Positions 21,632 to 33,543 are shown, counted from the stretch's first letter. The stretch: 64,000 bases of DNA from Diabrotica undecimpunctata (GCF_040954645.1 NC_092806.1:22283644-22347643), one strand, 5' to 3'. Numbers and translations: made by a program. The notes: generated from the letters alone by a model not told the origin.

Positions 21632-23046
21632 ATGTGGCGTCCGTGGAAAAACATTGATGGTGCTTCTTCCAGTGTTCCAGCAAAGAAAAAGCATTTATCT
21701 GCTGACGCTAGAGAAATCGTAAAAACAATATATAGTTCTTTACTTACAAGAGGACTTACTGCTAATACTGCTGCCAGTGAAATATCTGATTTAAGGAAAA
21801 TACCTCTAACCACAGTGAAAAGAATTACATCAAATCCCATTAAGTCAAGAAGGAAGCGTAAGGATGCCGGTTCTACCAAATATATTGACGAAAGTGATAA
21901 AGTGATAAGGACTTGATAAGACGAAAAATTTACACAATTTATGAAGAGCAACGGATACCTACATTAGATGCTTTAAAACAACGGCTTACTAATGATGATA
22001 CACAAATAAACTGTAGCCGCATTAGTCTTTGGAGGATTTTGTCTAAAATGGGCTTCAGATATCGTACAATTGACAAAAGGCAAGTGCTTATGGAGTCCCA
22101 TCGTTTACAAAAGTGGCGTACTGAATATATAACTTCCATAAGAAAGTACCGTACAGAAGATCGACCAATAATTTATCTGCACGAGACATGGTTTGACACT
22201 CATGAAACACCATCCAAAGGATGGTCCGATTCTTCCAACAGGTGTCAAACAAAAGCTCCATCAAACAAAGGGAAAAGAATAGCAATTTTACATGCAGGAT
22301 CAGAAAATGGTTGGGTCCCAAATGCCTTATGGCTTTCTGCAAAGAACATTAAAGACTCCTGCGTGGACTACCATGAGGATACAATGGCAGAGCTTTTTGA
22401 GCAATGGTTTAAGAATTATCTTATACCTAACCTTCCTCAAAATAGTGTGATAGTAATGGAAAATGGACTACCATGAGGATACAATGGCAGAGCTTTTTGA
22501 GCAATGGTTTAAGAATTATCTTATACCTAACCTTCCTCAAAATAGTGTGATAGTAATGGAAAATGCAAGTTACCACAGTCGTCAATTACATAAGTCTCCA
22601 AGTGCAAACAATACGAAAATTGAAATTCAAAACTACTGCTAGAAAACGATATATATTTTGAAGAAAGTTATTTAAAAAATGAACTGTTAGAAGTGTTAAA
22701 ATCATTGTCTATTAAAAAAGTATATGTTTGTGACGCATTGGCCGAGGACATGGGTCATACAGTGTTACGGCTTCCGTCCTACTATTGTTTATTTAATCCC
22801 ATAGAGCATATGTGGCACCAACTAAAGTCAAATGTTAGGTCACAAAATGTTTCTCCGACTTTAAGTGGTAGTGTAGTCGAATTAATAAGGAAATGTGTTG
22901 ATGATATCTCCCCAGAAAGTTGGAAAAATTCAGTACGCCATGTAATGAACGTAGAAAATTCATATGTTACTTTGAATCACATAATTAAACCAATTGTTAT
23001 TAATCTTGAAGAGGATAGCTACAGCGAAACAGAATTAGATATTTAG
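21632..23046 (+). pseudogene. IS630/Tc1-like transposase, broken
   Basis: N-terminal helix-turn-helix region with KKKHLSADAREIVKTIYSSL opens at 21632. A stop at 21914-21916 is followed by a -1-type overlap into the frame 21913-22476. DDE blocks are IIYLHETWFDTH (first Asp now His), VIVMENASYHSRQ (second Asp now Glu) and LPSYYCLFNPIEHMWHQLKS (final Glu kept). A 100-bp exact duplication at 22464-22563 shifts the frame and creates VMENGLP then stop. A further frameshift near 22640 precedes the C-terminal frame 22693-23046. Two changed catalytic residues and three frame breaks mean no activity. Confidence 0.88.
22364..22563. repeat. exact 100-bp tandem duplication inside the transposase gene
   Basis: 22364-22463 and 22464-22563 are identical by eye over all 100 bases, beginning TGGACTACCATGAGG. 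The period is not a multiple of three and so destroys the frame. Confidence 0.95.
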
Positions 23047-23689
23047 GAATTCATAAATATATTTTGGTTATTTTGGGTATTTTTTTTTTGTAAATATTAA
23101 CTTGTATATATTTTTCTATATTTTTTTTTCAATTCATCTATTTTTTGTACATTATGTATTCGTTTGTATGTATATACTGTAAATAGAACTATTATTACTG
23201 TACGTTTTTAACGATATCCGATTAGGAAGACCAAAAACTTTTAAACACGCCAGTTTTTTGCTGACAGTCCTAAGCCTGTAAAAAGTGTGAAGGAAAGTAC
23301 CTTTCTGAATTTAGATCCATATACTACAATTATTCACGTAGAACAAAAAAACTACTTTCTTCATGTTAAAAATTGTTCAATTATCAAGTATATTCACTTG
23401 AACATCCTGAAAATACCATATGAAATAATTTAATAAATTTTTATAATCGTGTATTACGCAGCTACCAATGAAATATATTAAATAACAAACTTTCTGAAGT
23501 GCGACCCTGTGTACTTCGGTAGTTTATTGAGAGACTCTTGTATACACAATAGGATCAACTCAGGTAGCCATTAAGCACTCAACCATTTTTCGTGAAACAA
23601 ACTATATACACATGTATGTATTCATAATGTAAATTAATCAATCTTCCCAAAGAACTGTCTTATTAAGAACTGGTTTGCTTCAAAGCACA

Positions 23690-25110
23690 TTGCTGCTGCT
23701 CAGACTGCCCAATAATTTTTTTTTAAAGAAAAAGTGCCTGAAATGCTTTTTCATCACTTTTGTTTTGTAGACTGAAGGTTTGTAAGGTGTCGAATAAGGT
23801 TCTTGCTTCCTTAACTGACACCTCTGCCAAAGGTTGTGATGTATCGTACTCATCTTCATCGTTACTTTTTTCTTTCGTATCTGTCGCAGATAAAATTTCG
23901 CCATCGGTTAGTGAACCCGAGACAGCAATATCTTTATCCACTTAAACAAAGTCAGAAAAACTCACACCGCTGATGTCAACTAATGGTTCTATTGCTGGTT
24001 CTTCATCATACATAAGTATTGATTTTCCTAATCTTCTTTTAAGAAACCGGATTTTCTTAAGCAGTTGAGAATTGTTAGGGCTGTTACACCTCTTTATGCC
24101 TTGTCAATCAGTAAAGTAGCTGTCAGAACCGTGATAGATGCTTGACGAGAGATTCTAAACCGAGCTTAACAATTTATTTGCGATAGAACGTTTTAATATT
24201 ATGGTTATATCCTTTGGTCCAATGGTTACAATTTGGCGGAAAAGTTGTATTTGGCGAAAAGAAGTAGAGTTCCACGTTGGACAATGTAGTAGGACTGTTG
24301 TGGACAGTGCAATTGTCCAAAACTAGTAAAATTTTTTGCTTTTGCCGTTTCATGTCCCCAATAACTGTTAAAAGCCAATTGTTAAAAAGTTCTGTTGTCA
24401 TCTAAGCTTTTTTGATAACACGATAATCCATAGGAAACGATTTCACACCTTTGAAACATCATGGTTTCATTGCATTTTCTATCACTTTAGGGTTTAAATT
24501 TTTCCGATCCGTCTATATTTTTTGCAAGTTAAGCTGTCAACCTCTCTTTACTATGTTTTCCACCATGAGATTTTTCATCTTGTAAAAGTCGCCAGTAAAA
24601 TATGCCAGTTTGATCAGTATTAAAAGTGTCTCAGGCATCATAGTTTTCAATCAAGGTCTCCAATTTACCTTGCCAATCTAAGCAAACTGCATCATCAATA
24701 CTTTCACTTTCTTCACAAACTTTTCTTAACACAACTCCATTTCTCTTTTTGAAATTTGTAAGTCACCATTCACTTGCCGCAAAGTTTTTGATGCTTAGAG
24801 TAGACGCGAAATCTTTTGCTTTGTCCTTCAACAAGTTTCCGCTAATAGATACTTTTTGTCCTCTACACTGTCTTAGCCAAATGACTAGACTCTCTTCCAG
24901 ACGAGGAAATTGACCTTTAGTAGTTCTTTTCCGTACTCCAGCAGTTTGAGCAGCATTAATGTTCTCTTTATGCTTTATTATGGTTGAGAGAGACTCAGAG
25001 GAATCTTAAATTCTATTGCAACATCACTTTTCTTCTCACCTTCCTCTACTTTTTGGATTAACTTCTTTTTTTCAGCAATCGTCAAACACCTGCTCTAATG
25101 AAAATGTATT
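23690..25110 (-). pseudogene. pogo/Tigger (CENP-B-like) transposase remnant
   Basis: Reading leftwards from 25110: IAEKKKLIQKVEEGEKKSDV (psq-type helix-turn-helix), VRKRTTKGQFPRLEESLVIW and WLRQCRGQKVSISG (CENP-B/Tc5 DNA-binding domain), FNTDQTGIFYWRL (first catalytic Asp of the DDE_1 domain), KILLVLDNCTVHN (second Asp) and a shortened FPPN block. The C-terminal acidic segment ATDTKEKSNDEDEYDT and PLAEVSVKEARTLFDTLQTF follow. Many stops and frameshifts are present, and the part between the PPN motif and the C-terminus is contracted. Homologues include Jerky- and Tigger-derived proteins; here it is a dead transposon. Confidence 0.88.
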
Positions 25111-25446
25111 TCAGGAAAAAAAACCTTCTGACAAAGATTCTAACAAAAAAATGACTATATACTCATTGTCATTTATATACAAGGAATTCCAGTAGACAGA
25201 CGAAAGGAAACAACAAAACACTACAAACAATTCAGAAACACACAAAAGAAGAAATTCAAATATGACCGCAATACCATATACAGATTGAACGAATTTAAAA
25301 CGGAACATACAATTTAATATATGTCTGTTTGAACTGCATTTGAAATAGTGGACCAATATAAAACTTGGACAAAAATAAATCCACACCCGGTGATAGACAT
25401 TGTATAAAATATCGTTCAACTATCTGTTTCCTTTAAAGGAAAGAGG
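25111..25446. other. unassigned; contains a block inverted relative to 26.73-26.77 kb
   Basis: ACAGATTGAACGAATTTAAA at about 25283 reappears on the opposite strand near 26741-26763. No protein family recognised. Confidence 0.5.
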
Positions 25447-26522
25447 AGCTTGCCTAATAGTCGGAGAGATAGAGCCGAAATTTTGAACTGATCAGTAATA
25501 AGACATTTCTCTATTGGAATATATTCATTGTAACTGGGTTAAGACTTTGCCTTACAGTCGGACGCCCCTCGTGGTACGGGGGGTGGCTATACAGGGATGA
25601 AGTTGTCATTTTTTTAGGAAAAATTAACGATCGATAATATGGCTGAAAATTTGCCCAGAGTAAGATCTTGGTATAACAGATACTTGGTATAAGTGGATAC
25701 ATAAGGGGTGGCGGACAGGGGTGAAATTGCAATTTTTTGGGGAAAAATTAACGATAAGTAATACGTCCGCCATTTTCATGGCTCATTATTTAGCCCCTAA
25801 AAACTCTAAATCGAAAAGAGCGGACAGCTGGGTTGTTACAGGGAGCCATAAAACGGGATCAAATGTACCACTTGCCTGCGCATTTTAGGTCTCGGTAACA
25901 ATTTTCAAACTGATTTTAATATGATATTTTTATACCGATTGATTTGAAAATTTGTATGCTCACTTCTGTTACTATTCTGAAAAGCGTCAAGTAGAGTTTT
26001 CCTCAAAATTTTCCAAAAAAATTTTCGTAAATGAAAATTTTCGTAATTTTTTGAGGTAAAATCTAATTTGTAGAATCCTTTCGATTTTCTGTCAGTTATA
26101 CCATGATTTTTTTCCAAAAATTTTCAAACGATTTTTCCGATAAGAAAAAAAAATTAGAAAAACTTTTCTAAAACATTTGATAAAACTCTACGTCATCGTC
26201 TGAATCTTTTATAGAATATTTTGTTGTTTTAAAATGATATTATGATAATGTTTTTTTTTCAAACTAAAGTCATATTTAGTTTACAAATCACATTTTTTTC
26301 TTAAATATACCTCTGGGCAAATTTTCAGCCATATTATCGATCGTTAATTTTTCCGAAAAAAATGACAACTTCATCCCTGTATAGCCACCCCCTGTACCAC
26401 GAGGGGCGTCCGCCTGTAAGGCAAAGTCTTAACCCAGTTACAATGAATATATTCCGATAGAGAAATGTCATATTACTGATCAGTTCAAAATTTCGGCTCT
26501 ATCTCTTGGACTATAAGGAAGC
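25447..26522. mobile_element. foldback element with ~215-bp inverted arms
   Basis: Left arm 25447-25661 (containing GAGATAGAGCCGAAATTTTG) and right arm 26311-26522 are inverted copies with roughly 90% identity by eye, including TTCTCTAT, AACCCAGTTACAATGAATAT and CGAGGGGCGTCC segments. The 649-bp centre has no ORF. It includes a partial direct copy of the arm (GGGGTGAAATTGC... at 25711-25757) and AT-rich short palindromes. Long arms with subrepeats fit foldback-type DNA elements. No target duplication was seen. Confidence 0.82.
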
Positions 26523-27204
26523 GATAAGTGGTTTGACAGCATAATAACTGCTTGTGTAGTCTAGTTTTTTCAGCGATTCTAGGCAACCTATTTGGGTGGA
26601 GTTTTGACTTGTTCTTGAAAGAATTCAGAATCCAGCAGCCCGCTGTAGTATTGGATTTTTATAATATAATTATTTGACAACCTTTTGTTGGCCAACCACC
26701 TAGAGCGGAGTTGAGCCGAAATACATTGATTTCGTATGTTCCGATTTAAATTCGTTCAATCTGTATAAGGGGCTTATCCGAAAAATTAAAAACGAAAGGA
26801 AATAAGTAGGTACAACATTCAAAACAACCAATATACTCAGTCTGTCCTGTTCAAAACCAAACCAAACAACACAAAAACATATCCTGTAAAAGCAACAATT
26901 TCTATGCGAGACAAACATCAAGACTACAAAGTAAAGGGCAAACGAGCATGAAACGTACATTAAAATAGGGACTTTGACAAATCACCGATATGAAAACATA
27001 CATAAGACTATGAGCACACATTACAATGGAAAGATGTATCAATAATCATGAGAGAAACATATATGAAAAGGAGAAAAATTAAACAAGCAGAATGTAGCTT
27101 CCATTCCAAAGCTTTAGTTGCCAATACTAAAAGAAGAAGTCAACAATAAGAATATACCATTAATAGCGGATTAAGAAAGAGACACATTATGTACAATTAT
27201 ATAC
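26523..27204. other. unassigned sequence
   Basis: No recognised protein. The block near 26741-26763 mirrors 25283-25305, possibly an outer repeat around the foldback element. Confidence 0.45.
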
Positions 27205-28845
27205 AATACATAGAATAGAATAGAATAGAATAAAATTTATATAATCAATATACAAAAATAGTTTTGTTTTTGACAAGGCAAAGGAATATTGACAATACAT
27301 ATAAAACATATAAAATTTTTGGCGAATTTAAACATTACAACCATGTATATATTTAATATTAACAATTAAAAAAAACGACAAACACACTTTATGGAATTAT
27401 AAAAAACATTAAATATAATTATAATAGGCAACTACCCTGACCAAACTAGTACTATTGTGTAAAAGCTGTACTTAGGTACTCCGTTTTTGAATAGAAACAA
27501 TGTTTCAAAAAGTGTGATTTGATTTTAAGCTTAAACGATAACAAGTGAAGACTTTTTACTTCATCTGGTAAAAAGTTATACAAACTAACATCAGCCGAAT
27601 TTTTTATGCTCTTTGTCAACCTAAAACGTTGTGCTCTAATAGCATCTCTAGATCTTGTATCGTGACCATGGACGTTGGAGTTTATGTTAAACTTACCTTT
27701 GTTGGCATGAATTTCAATCAGCGTCTCATATATATAGAGTGAAGGTAGTGGCATAATACCTAAATCCAGAAATAAAGGTTTACAGTGTTCCCTATACTCT
27801 GCTCTTGCAAGTATCCTCACTACTCTTTTTTGTAATTTAAAAATTCGATCTGCGTAAGAAGAATTACCCCAAACAGTTATTCCGTACTGTAAATAACTAT
27901 GAAATAGTGCAAAGTAGCACATTCTAAGGGTATTTTTAGGAATCATATAAACTAAGTTGCGTAGGTATTAAAAATATACTTGTAGCAAGTCTAGAACTTA
28001 AGTAATCTATATGAGCACTCCAATCCAAATTATCGTCTAGAAAGATTCCTAATAGTTTAACACTATTTCTTGAGATATACTTCCAATCAAAACCAAAAAT
28101 CAAATTCTGATTTTTCTCTTCATTTAGCTTTAGCCCATTATGTGAAAACCAGTTTTTTGCTTTCTGGGTATCACTATCTATTTTAATTTTTAAATTATTC
28201 TGATTAACATCAGTATTTATGAGAGTTGTATCATCTGCGAAGCAAACACATTTTATAGGAAAAGTGTAGTGAAATAAATCGTTCAGATAAATAAGAAACA
28301 AAGTGGGTCCTAATATCGAACCTTGAGGTACACCATATTCGACAGTGTTAAACTCAGAATAGCTGTTATTAAGAAAAACTGCCTGTTTTCTATTTGTTAG
28401 GTATGATCTAAATAGGTTAAGAGTGTTTCCCCTAATACCGTATTTATGCATTTTTTCCAACAGTAATTAATGCGAAACACAGTCAAAAGCTTTGGATAAG
28501 TCACACAATGTCAGAGACACAAAATGACCTTCCTCCAAGCCACCAACTATATCTCTCATAATTTTTGTATAGCTATTGTAGTGCTACACTTTTTTCTAAA
28601 GCCATATTGATTACAGTGAAGTATTTTGTGTTTTTCTAGATATTCTACCAAACGAACATTTAGAATACTCTCAAAAATTTTGCCGAAAACGGGAATGATT
28701 GAGATGGGACGGTAATTTCCAATTTCATCTAAAGCTCCCTTTTTGAACACTGGTAGCACTTTTGTTACTTTTAAAACCTCTGGGAAAATCCCCTTAGTAA
28801 GACAATTATTATAAAGTATAATTAATTTGTCAATAATTATATCGA
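27205..28845 (-). mobile_element. 5'-truncated CR1/Jockey-like LINE with (TTCTA)n tail
   Basis: Minus-strand frames give NYRPISIIPVFGKIFES and QYGFRKKCSTTIAI (28.7-28.55 kb), LCDLSKAFDCVSH (about 28.48 kb), VEYGVPQGSILGPTLFLIYL and the catalytic FADD of CVCFADDTTLIN (28.35-28.2 kb). VKLLGIFLDDNLDWSAHID, FHSYLQYGITVWGNSSYADR and the C-terminal QRFRLTKSIKNSADVSLYN follow, ending at the stop near 27454. Two frameshifts (near 28500 and 27950) break it. The 3' end is four TTCTA units (27210-27230 on the plus strand as TAGAA repeats), as in LINEs with short tandem-repeat tails. The endonuclease is absent. CR1-like is favoured over Jockey, not certain. Confidence 0.88.
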
Positions 28846-29639
28846 CAATATGCAACATATGCAACATATAATACACAAACATAATATACGAACAAACATA
28901 CACAAACGCATAATGCACACATAAATAATACAGAAACACACAAAATACTCAAGATTATTTCAGCAAAAAGCATTGCTATTGCGTACAAAATTGTGGCCAA
29001 GTAAGTCAAGCGATAATTTAAAAAAAAAATAACCCCTAAACAACTTTGGCGGTTATATTCTTTTCACACAATATCTAAATACATAATCTTTTTTGAAAAC
29101 AATTTCCGAAGTGGTCCTGTATTATACGTCAAATATTAGTTAAAAATGTAATTTTTAATTCAATAAATTGTGGCTTAATTACATATAAACACAATAATTA
29201 ATATAAAAATGAGAAGCCTTGTGTATACAAACCAAGATTGCCGGTTCCCTAGTCACTACCTAAAAATTAGGTTGACGTAATTACTTCTAGATTTGCAATT
29301 TATCAAAAAAACCGTATCTGACAGATTGTTGACTTCGAAATGGGATAAATATGTTTACAAATACCTAACAGAACATGCATTCGTTATGATCTGCCTATGC
29401 AGACGTTTCATTAATCTCTCTGTTAAAATAATGTAATCAAAGGCCTGAGGTATGAATTCAGATTAGTTTTCTTTTGACAGGCACTCAATGTTGAACGCGA
29501 AGGTGATGAGGTATGCACTGTAAATAAGAATACTTAGGTTGAGATAGGGAACCTCACGTATTATTTATTTAAAGATTATTCAAAGCACAACAATCGAAAG
29601 CAGGATTTACACAAATAAAGTTTAATCAGTTTATATATT
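28846..29639. other. unassigned; AC-rich start
   Basis: 28850-28940 is a low-complexity ACATA/ACACA stretch. The rest holds nothing recognised. Confidence 0.5.
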
Positions 29640-30397
29640 CTTGTCCAAACTAAAATAGCCAAAGTAATGAACAGAATAAATCACTTGGGCAGAAGGGACA
29701 AAAATGAATATATTAAAAACATATGTGTACAACTAGAGAAACATGCTGACCGCCAAGAATCTAGAGAACTTTTCTCAAAAGTCAAGTATCTAGCGAGAGA
29801 ATTGAAACCGCAGACACAGATCATCAGATAATAGTGAAAAATGCCATAACAAACCCAGAGGTGTGGAAACAATATTGCGAAATACTATTCTCTAATAACG
29901 ACCCAGAAGAAAATGGAAAATAGATACAGAGGAAAGAAATTATGAAAAGAGAACCTCAAATATTGAAATCAGAAATTGAGGCGGCAATTAAAAAGTTAAA
30001 ATTCAGAAAAGCAGAAGGAGAAGATGGAATAACAGCTGAGTCAAAGAAATGGGAGAATTAGAGTCGGAAGTAATGCTTAGAATTTGCAACGAGATGTGGA
30101 ATACCGGAAAGTGGTCAAATGACTGGGGTAAACTCACGTTTATTCCCATATATAAAAAAGATTCACCGACAGATTGCAGTAATTACCGTATAGTAGCATT
30201 GATATCACAAGGGAGCAAAGTACTTCTAAAATGAAAGACTAAAATCAATTCTCTTGCCACAAATTCCCCAAGAACAATGCGGATTCGTCCCAGGTAGAGA
30301 AACAAGAGAACAAACATATTCTTAATATTCGTGAAATTGTCGAAAAATCTCAAGAGTTTAACATAGAAACATATTTATGCTTTTTTGATTATCCAAG
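29640..30397 (+). pseudogene. RTE-type LINE fragment (linker and reverse-transcriptase fingers)
   Basis: Plus-strand reading gives SRELFSKVKYLARELKP, KSEIEAAIKKLKFRKAEGED, MWNTGKWSNDWGKLTFIPIY and CSNYRIVALISQGSKV. It ends at CFFDY, where the family has CFIDYxKAFD. It is cut exactly there by the opposite-strand RTE. Several stops and one-base shifts. Confidence 0.85.
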
Positions 30398-32252
30398 GCC
30401 TTCTTCTTCTTTATGTGCCATCTCCTCTAAGAAAGCTCTCAAATTGTTTAACCAGGACATGCGTCTTCTTCCGCGACCCCTTCTACCCTGTATTCTTCCT
30501 TGCATTATTAATTGCAACAAGTTATAACGCTCGCTCCTCATGTCCTAGATATTGCAGTTTTCTGACTTTAATTGTACTTAAAACCTCTTTATCTTTTCCC
30601 ATTCTTCTCAACACCTCGACATTCGTGACTCTATTCTCCCAACTTATTCTTAATATCCTTCTGTAGGCCCATAACTCTAAGGCTTCTAATCTATCCGAAA
30701 CATCTTTCTTTAATGTCCAAGCCTACAACCCATAAAATAATACGGAGAACACGTAGCATCTCAGAAGTCTTATCTTTAAAGAAATTAAAATGTCCCTGCT
30801 GCAGAGCACTTTTTTTAGTTTGTTGAAAGAATTTCTTACCTGTCCTATTCTTGCCATAATCTCGCCTTAATCTCTTCTGTATCGTTATGTCTTGGCGCTG
30901 TTGGGCTTTTGTAATTACCATAAATTGTGTCTTTTTTATGTTTAGGGACAGTCCGTTTTCTTCACTGACTTCTACCACTCTGTCAACCATTTGTTGTAAA
31001 TCCCATAGTTAGGTATTCCCATAGTTAGTTCTTCTAGTGCTTCCTGGATTATTTCCTCTGAATTCAAATTAAACAGAGTATGAGACAGGACACAGCCCTG
31101 CCTGCTGCCCCTCTCAATCTGTATTTCATTTGAAAAGACGTTGTTCTCTTTTACCAAGGCGATCTGATTATAATAGATAGCGCTAATGATTCTGATGTCT
31201 CTCATATCTAAGTTTTTCTTTTCAAGTAATTCAATAAGACAGTTATGTCTGACCTTATCGAAGGCTTTGTTGTAATCCAAGAAACACATATACTGGCTGA
31301 TTAACATCCATGCACCTTTGCACGAGTACATTCACAGCGAACAGGGCTTCCCTTGTTCCCAGTGGATTTCTAAATCCAAATTGTGTGTTACTTATGTCCT
31401 GCTCAAGTTTGTTGTGTATTCTCCGGTGTATAATTTTTAAAAATATTTTGAGCGTATGACTCATTAAACCTATTATCCGGTGGTCTTGACATTCTTTTGC
31501 ATTTGGTTTTTTTGGTAGTGTTATGAATGTTGACATCAGCCAATCTGTGGGAATGATTCCTGTACTATATATTGTATTGAATAAGTCGACCAATATTCCA
31601 ATTTGCTGTTCTTCTATTATCCGTATTATGTCTACAGGTATTTCGTCAGGACCTGTTGCCATGTTGTTCTTTGTTCGCTTTATCGCCTCTAATATCTCAT
31701 CTTCTGTTATGTCTGGGACGTTGTCGAACTTTTCCTGCTCTAGTAATATCTCAGTCCGTTCGTCTTTAAATAGCTCTTAAATATATTCCTGCCATCTTTT
31801 AAGCCTTTCACAGACGACTATAATTATTTTACCGTTTTTATCCGTTTGATTTTTTCTTAATATTAGTGCCTGTTATTTCCCTAATTCTTTTATGAAGGTT
31901 TAAGTTATCATGTTTCTCTACCAACGGCTCAATCTCTTCGCATCTGTTACTATACCATCTTTTCTTTGTGTCTCTGATCTTTCTCCTTATTTCTGTGTGT
32001 ATAATATTATACCTGTTTTTGTCTTTGGTTTATAAGATCTCCTTGCTTCCAGGAGATCCAGAATCTCATCGGTCATCCATTCATTTTTGTTCTTGATCAG
32101 CTTAGGTATTAGTGTTGTCTCACATGTGCGTATAAGAGCATCTTTTAACATATGCCATTTCCTGTTCGCATCTTCAGTAGGAATAATTTCTATTTTGGTG
32201 AGCTCTTCTTTAATTTTTAGTGTGACTTGCTCTTTTGTTGATGGATCTCTCA
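30398..32252 (-). mobile_element. RTE-M1: 5'-truncated RTE-type LINE with (GAA)n tail
   Basis: Minus strand encodes the linker downstream of the endonuclease (EDANRKWHMLKDALIRTCET, WMTDEILDLLEARRSYK), then ATGPDEIPVDIIRIIEEQQI, QDHRIIGLMSHTLKIFLKII, TQFGFRNPLGTREALFAV, FLDYNKAFDKVRHNCLIELL and RGSRQGCVLSHTLFNL. The segment that should hold YADD is deleted: IYNKW runs almost directly into VDRVVEVSEENGLSLNIKKT. The C-terminal part ends GRRGRGRRRMSWLNNL, then (GAA)n-rich tail into CC at 30398. It belongs with RTE-M2 (40.3 kb) and the fragment at 43.8 kb. Confidence 0.88.
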
Positions 32253-32255
32253 GAC

Positions 32256-33110
32256 TCTCAAACGGGATACTTGTATCCTCCCTACAACCTACGATATGCT
32301 GATGATACTGTTATATTGGCGTCATCACCAGAAGAACTGGAAGAAATTACGAATAATCTAGGAACGGTAAGTACGGAATGTGGTTTGAACATAAATATGC
32401 AGAAAACCAAAGTGATTATCATCGATAGAATTAGAAACAACCAAGCAGAGATAAGAAACATGGCAGGTTACGAAGTGGTCAGGTAATTTAATTACTTAGG
32501 CTCTGTTATTACTAACAGTGGAGGATGTGAAGACGAGATCCGTCGACGCATCACAATGGCCAGATCGGCAACAGCCAAACTCACAAAAATTTTGAAGAAC
32601 ACTGACATCACAAAAAACACAAAATTAAGCCTTGTTCGAGCATTGATATTTCCTATCGCCACCTATGCTTCAGAAACTTGGACAATAAAAAAAGCCGACT
32701 CAAAGCGTATAATGGCATTTGAAATGTGAGTCTACCGTAGAATGTTGCGCATGCCATGGACCGCCCATCGCACAAATAACTCAATTCTCGAAGAACTTAA
32801 CATAAAAAACTGGACTCATCACAACTATCAAACAAAATATACTGAGATATTTTGGACATATAACTAGAAGAAGAGAAGGCATGGAGCGACTGATAGTTGA
32901 AGGTAACGTAGCGAGTAAAATATCCAGAGGAAGATCTCCAGTACTATGGTCGGACCAAATAAAGGACATGACTGGTTACTCATTCTCCGAAGCACAACCA
33001 CACGCACAGGAGAGAGATAATTGGATAGAAATAGTCAAACAAATTACATGACGTCACTACATCCTTACGAAGGAGAAAAGATAGAGGAGGAGGAATGAAC
33101 AGAAATAAAA
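32256..33110 (+). pseudogene. RTE-type LINE 3' half, head to head with RTE-M1
   Basis: Starts just before the catalytic motif: NLRYADDTVILASSPEELEE, GLNINMQKTKVIII. After an in-frame stop come YLGSVITNSGGCEDEIRRRI, LTKILKNTDITKNTKLSLVR, IFPIATYASETWTIKK and VYRRMLRMPWTAHRTNNS, then a frameshifted C-terminus with FGHITRRREGMERL-like and SRGRSPVLWSDQIKDMTGYS blocks. It contains the YADD segment that RTE-M1 lacks but is a different subfamily. 5' truncated at the junction. Confidence 0.87.
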
Positions 33111-33306
33111 TAAAAGGAACAAAAGTAGACAAGTTGTTACAGTAAAAATTAAAAATTTACAGAAACGGAAAAAAAATTTCACGACATACTAGATGGTAAT
33201 ATGTTATCAGAAGAAGAGGATTATAGTAGAGGCGAAACAGAATTAGAACCTATAATTCAGGAAAATCGACTAGATTTTAGTGATATAGGACAATATTTGG
33301 AGGTTT
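33111..33306. other. unassigned; short acidic reading frame remnant
   Basis: 33180-33308 reads FHDILDGNMLSEEEDYSRGE in one frame, ending in a stop. No family recognised. Confidence 0.35.
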
Positions 33307-33474
33307 AAAGATAAAAAACAGTCCAAGAAATTATTGCATATTAGTAGAATTATTTAAATATGGAGTAGAAATATTAACGCAGAAAATATATGGATAATTA
33401 ATAAATATATAAAGGAAACAGAAAATGCAAAAGGAAATGATCAAAAGCAGTAAACCACCCTTATTTAAAAAGAG

Positions 33475-33478
<4 letters not shown>
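33307..33478 (+). pseudogene. RTE-type LINE scrap ending in a GA microsatellite
   Basis: Frames read LVELFKYGVEILTQKIYG and a short run to PPLFKKRH, matching the RTE linker that leads to the PIFKKGD-type motif. The sequence is lost exactly where the GA repeat begins. Confidence 0.65.

Positions 33479-33540
<62 letters not shown>
33479..33540. repeat. (GA)n microsatellite
   Basis: About 31 uninterrupted AG units. Confidence 0.98.

Positions 33541-33543
<3 letters not shown>

Larger units (their letters stand above)
21165..23614 (+). mobile_element. IS630/Tc1-like element with ~43-bp inverted repeats
   Basis: Flanked by TA at 21163-21164 and 23615-23616. The inverted ends share GTATATAGTTT(A/G)TTTC and ACGAAAAATGGTTGAGTGCT before diverging after TTAATG. 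Shorter direct repeats of the end (TACATTTT...TTTC, AATGGTTGA) recur near 21385-21445 and 21566-21590, as in elements with IR/DR-type ends. The single gene is on the plus strand. The 2450-bp length includes a 100-bp tandem duplication inside the gene. Confidence 0.88.
20964..25110 (-). mobile_element. pogo/Tigger-type remnant, interrupted by an IS630/Tc1-like element
   Basis: After TA at 20962-20963 comes CAGTCTACTCTCGTTAATTC, a typical pogo/Tigger terminal repeat. The transposase pseudogene lies at 23690-25110 on the minus strand, its 3' side facing this end. Between them sits a complete IS630/Tc1-like element (21165-23614). The opposite terminal repeat is not found, so the 5' side is truncated. 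That the end and the gene belong to one element is inference from orientation and distance (about 275 bp once the nested element is removed). Confidence 0.6.

Noticed and set aside
26700..26960. 86-residue minus-strand ORF ending near RLNEFKSEHT, with a related peptide at 25.28 kb
   Set aside because: The shared peptide reflects a ~25-bp inverted DNA block, not a recognised protein domain.
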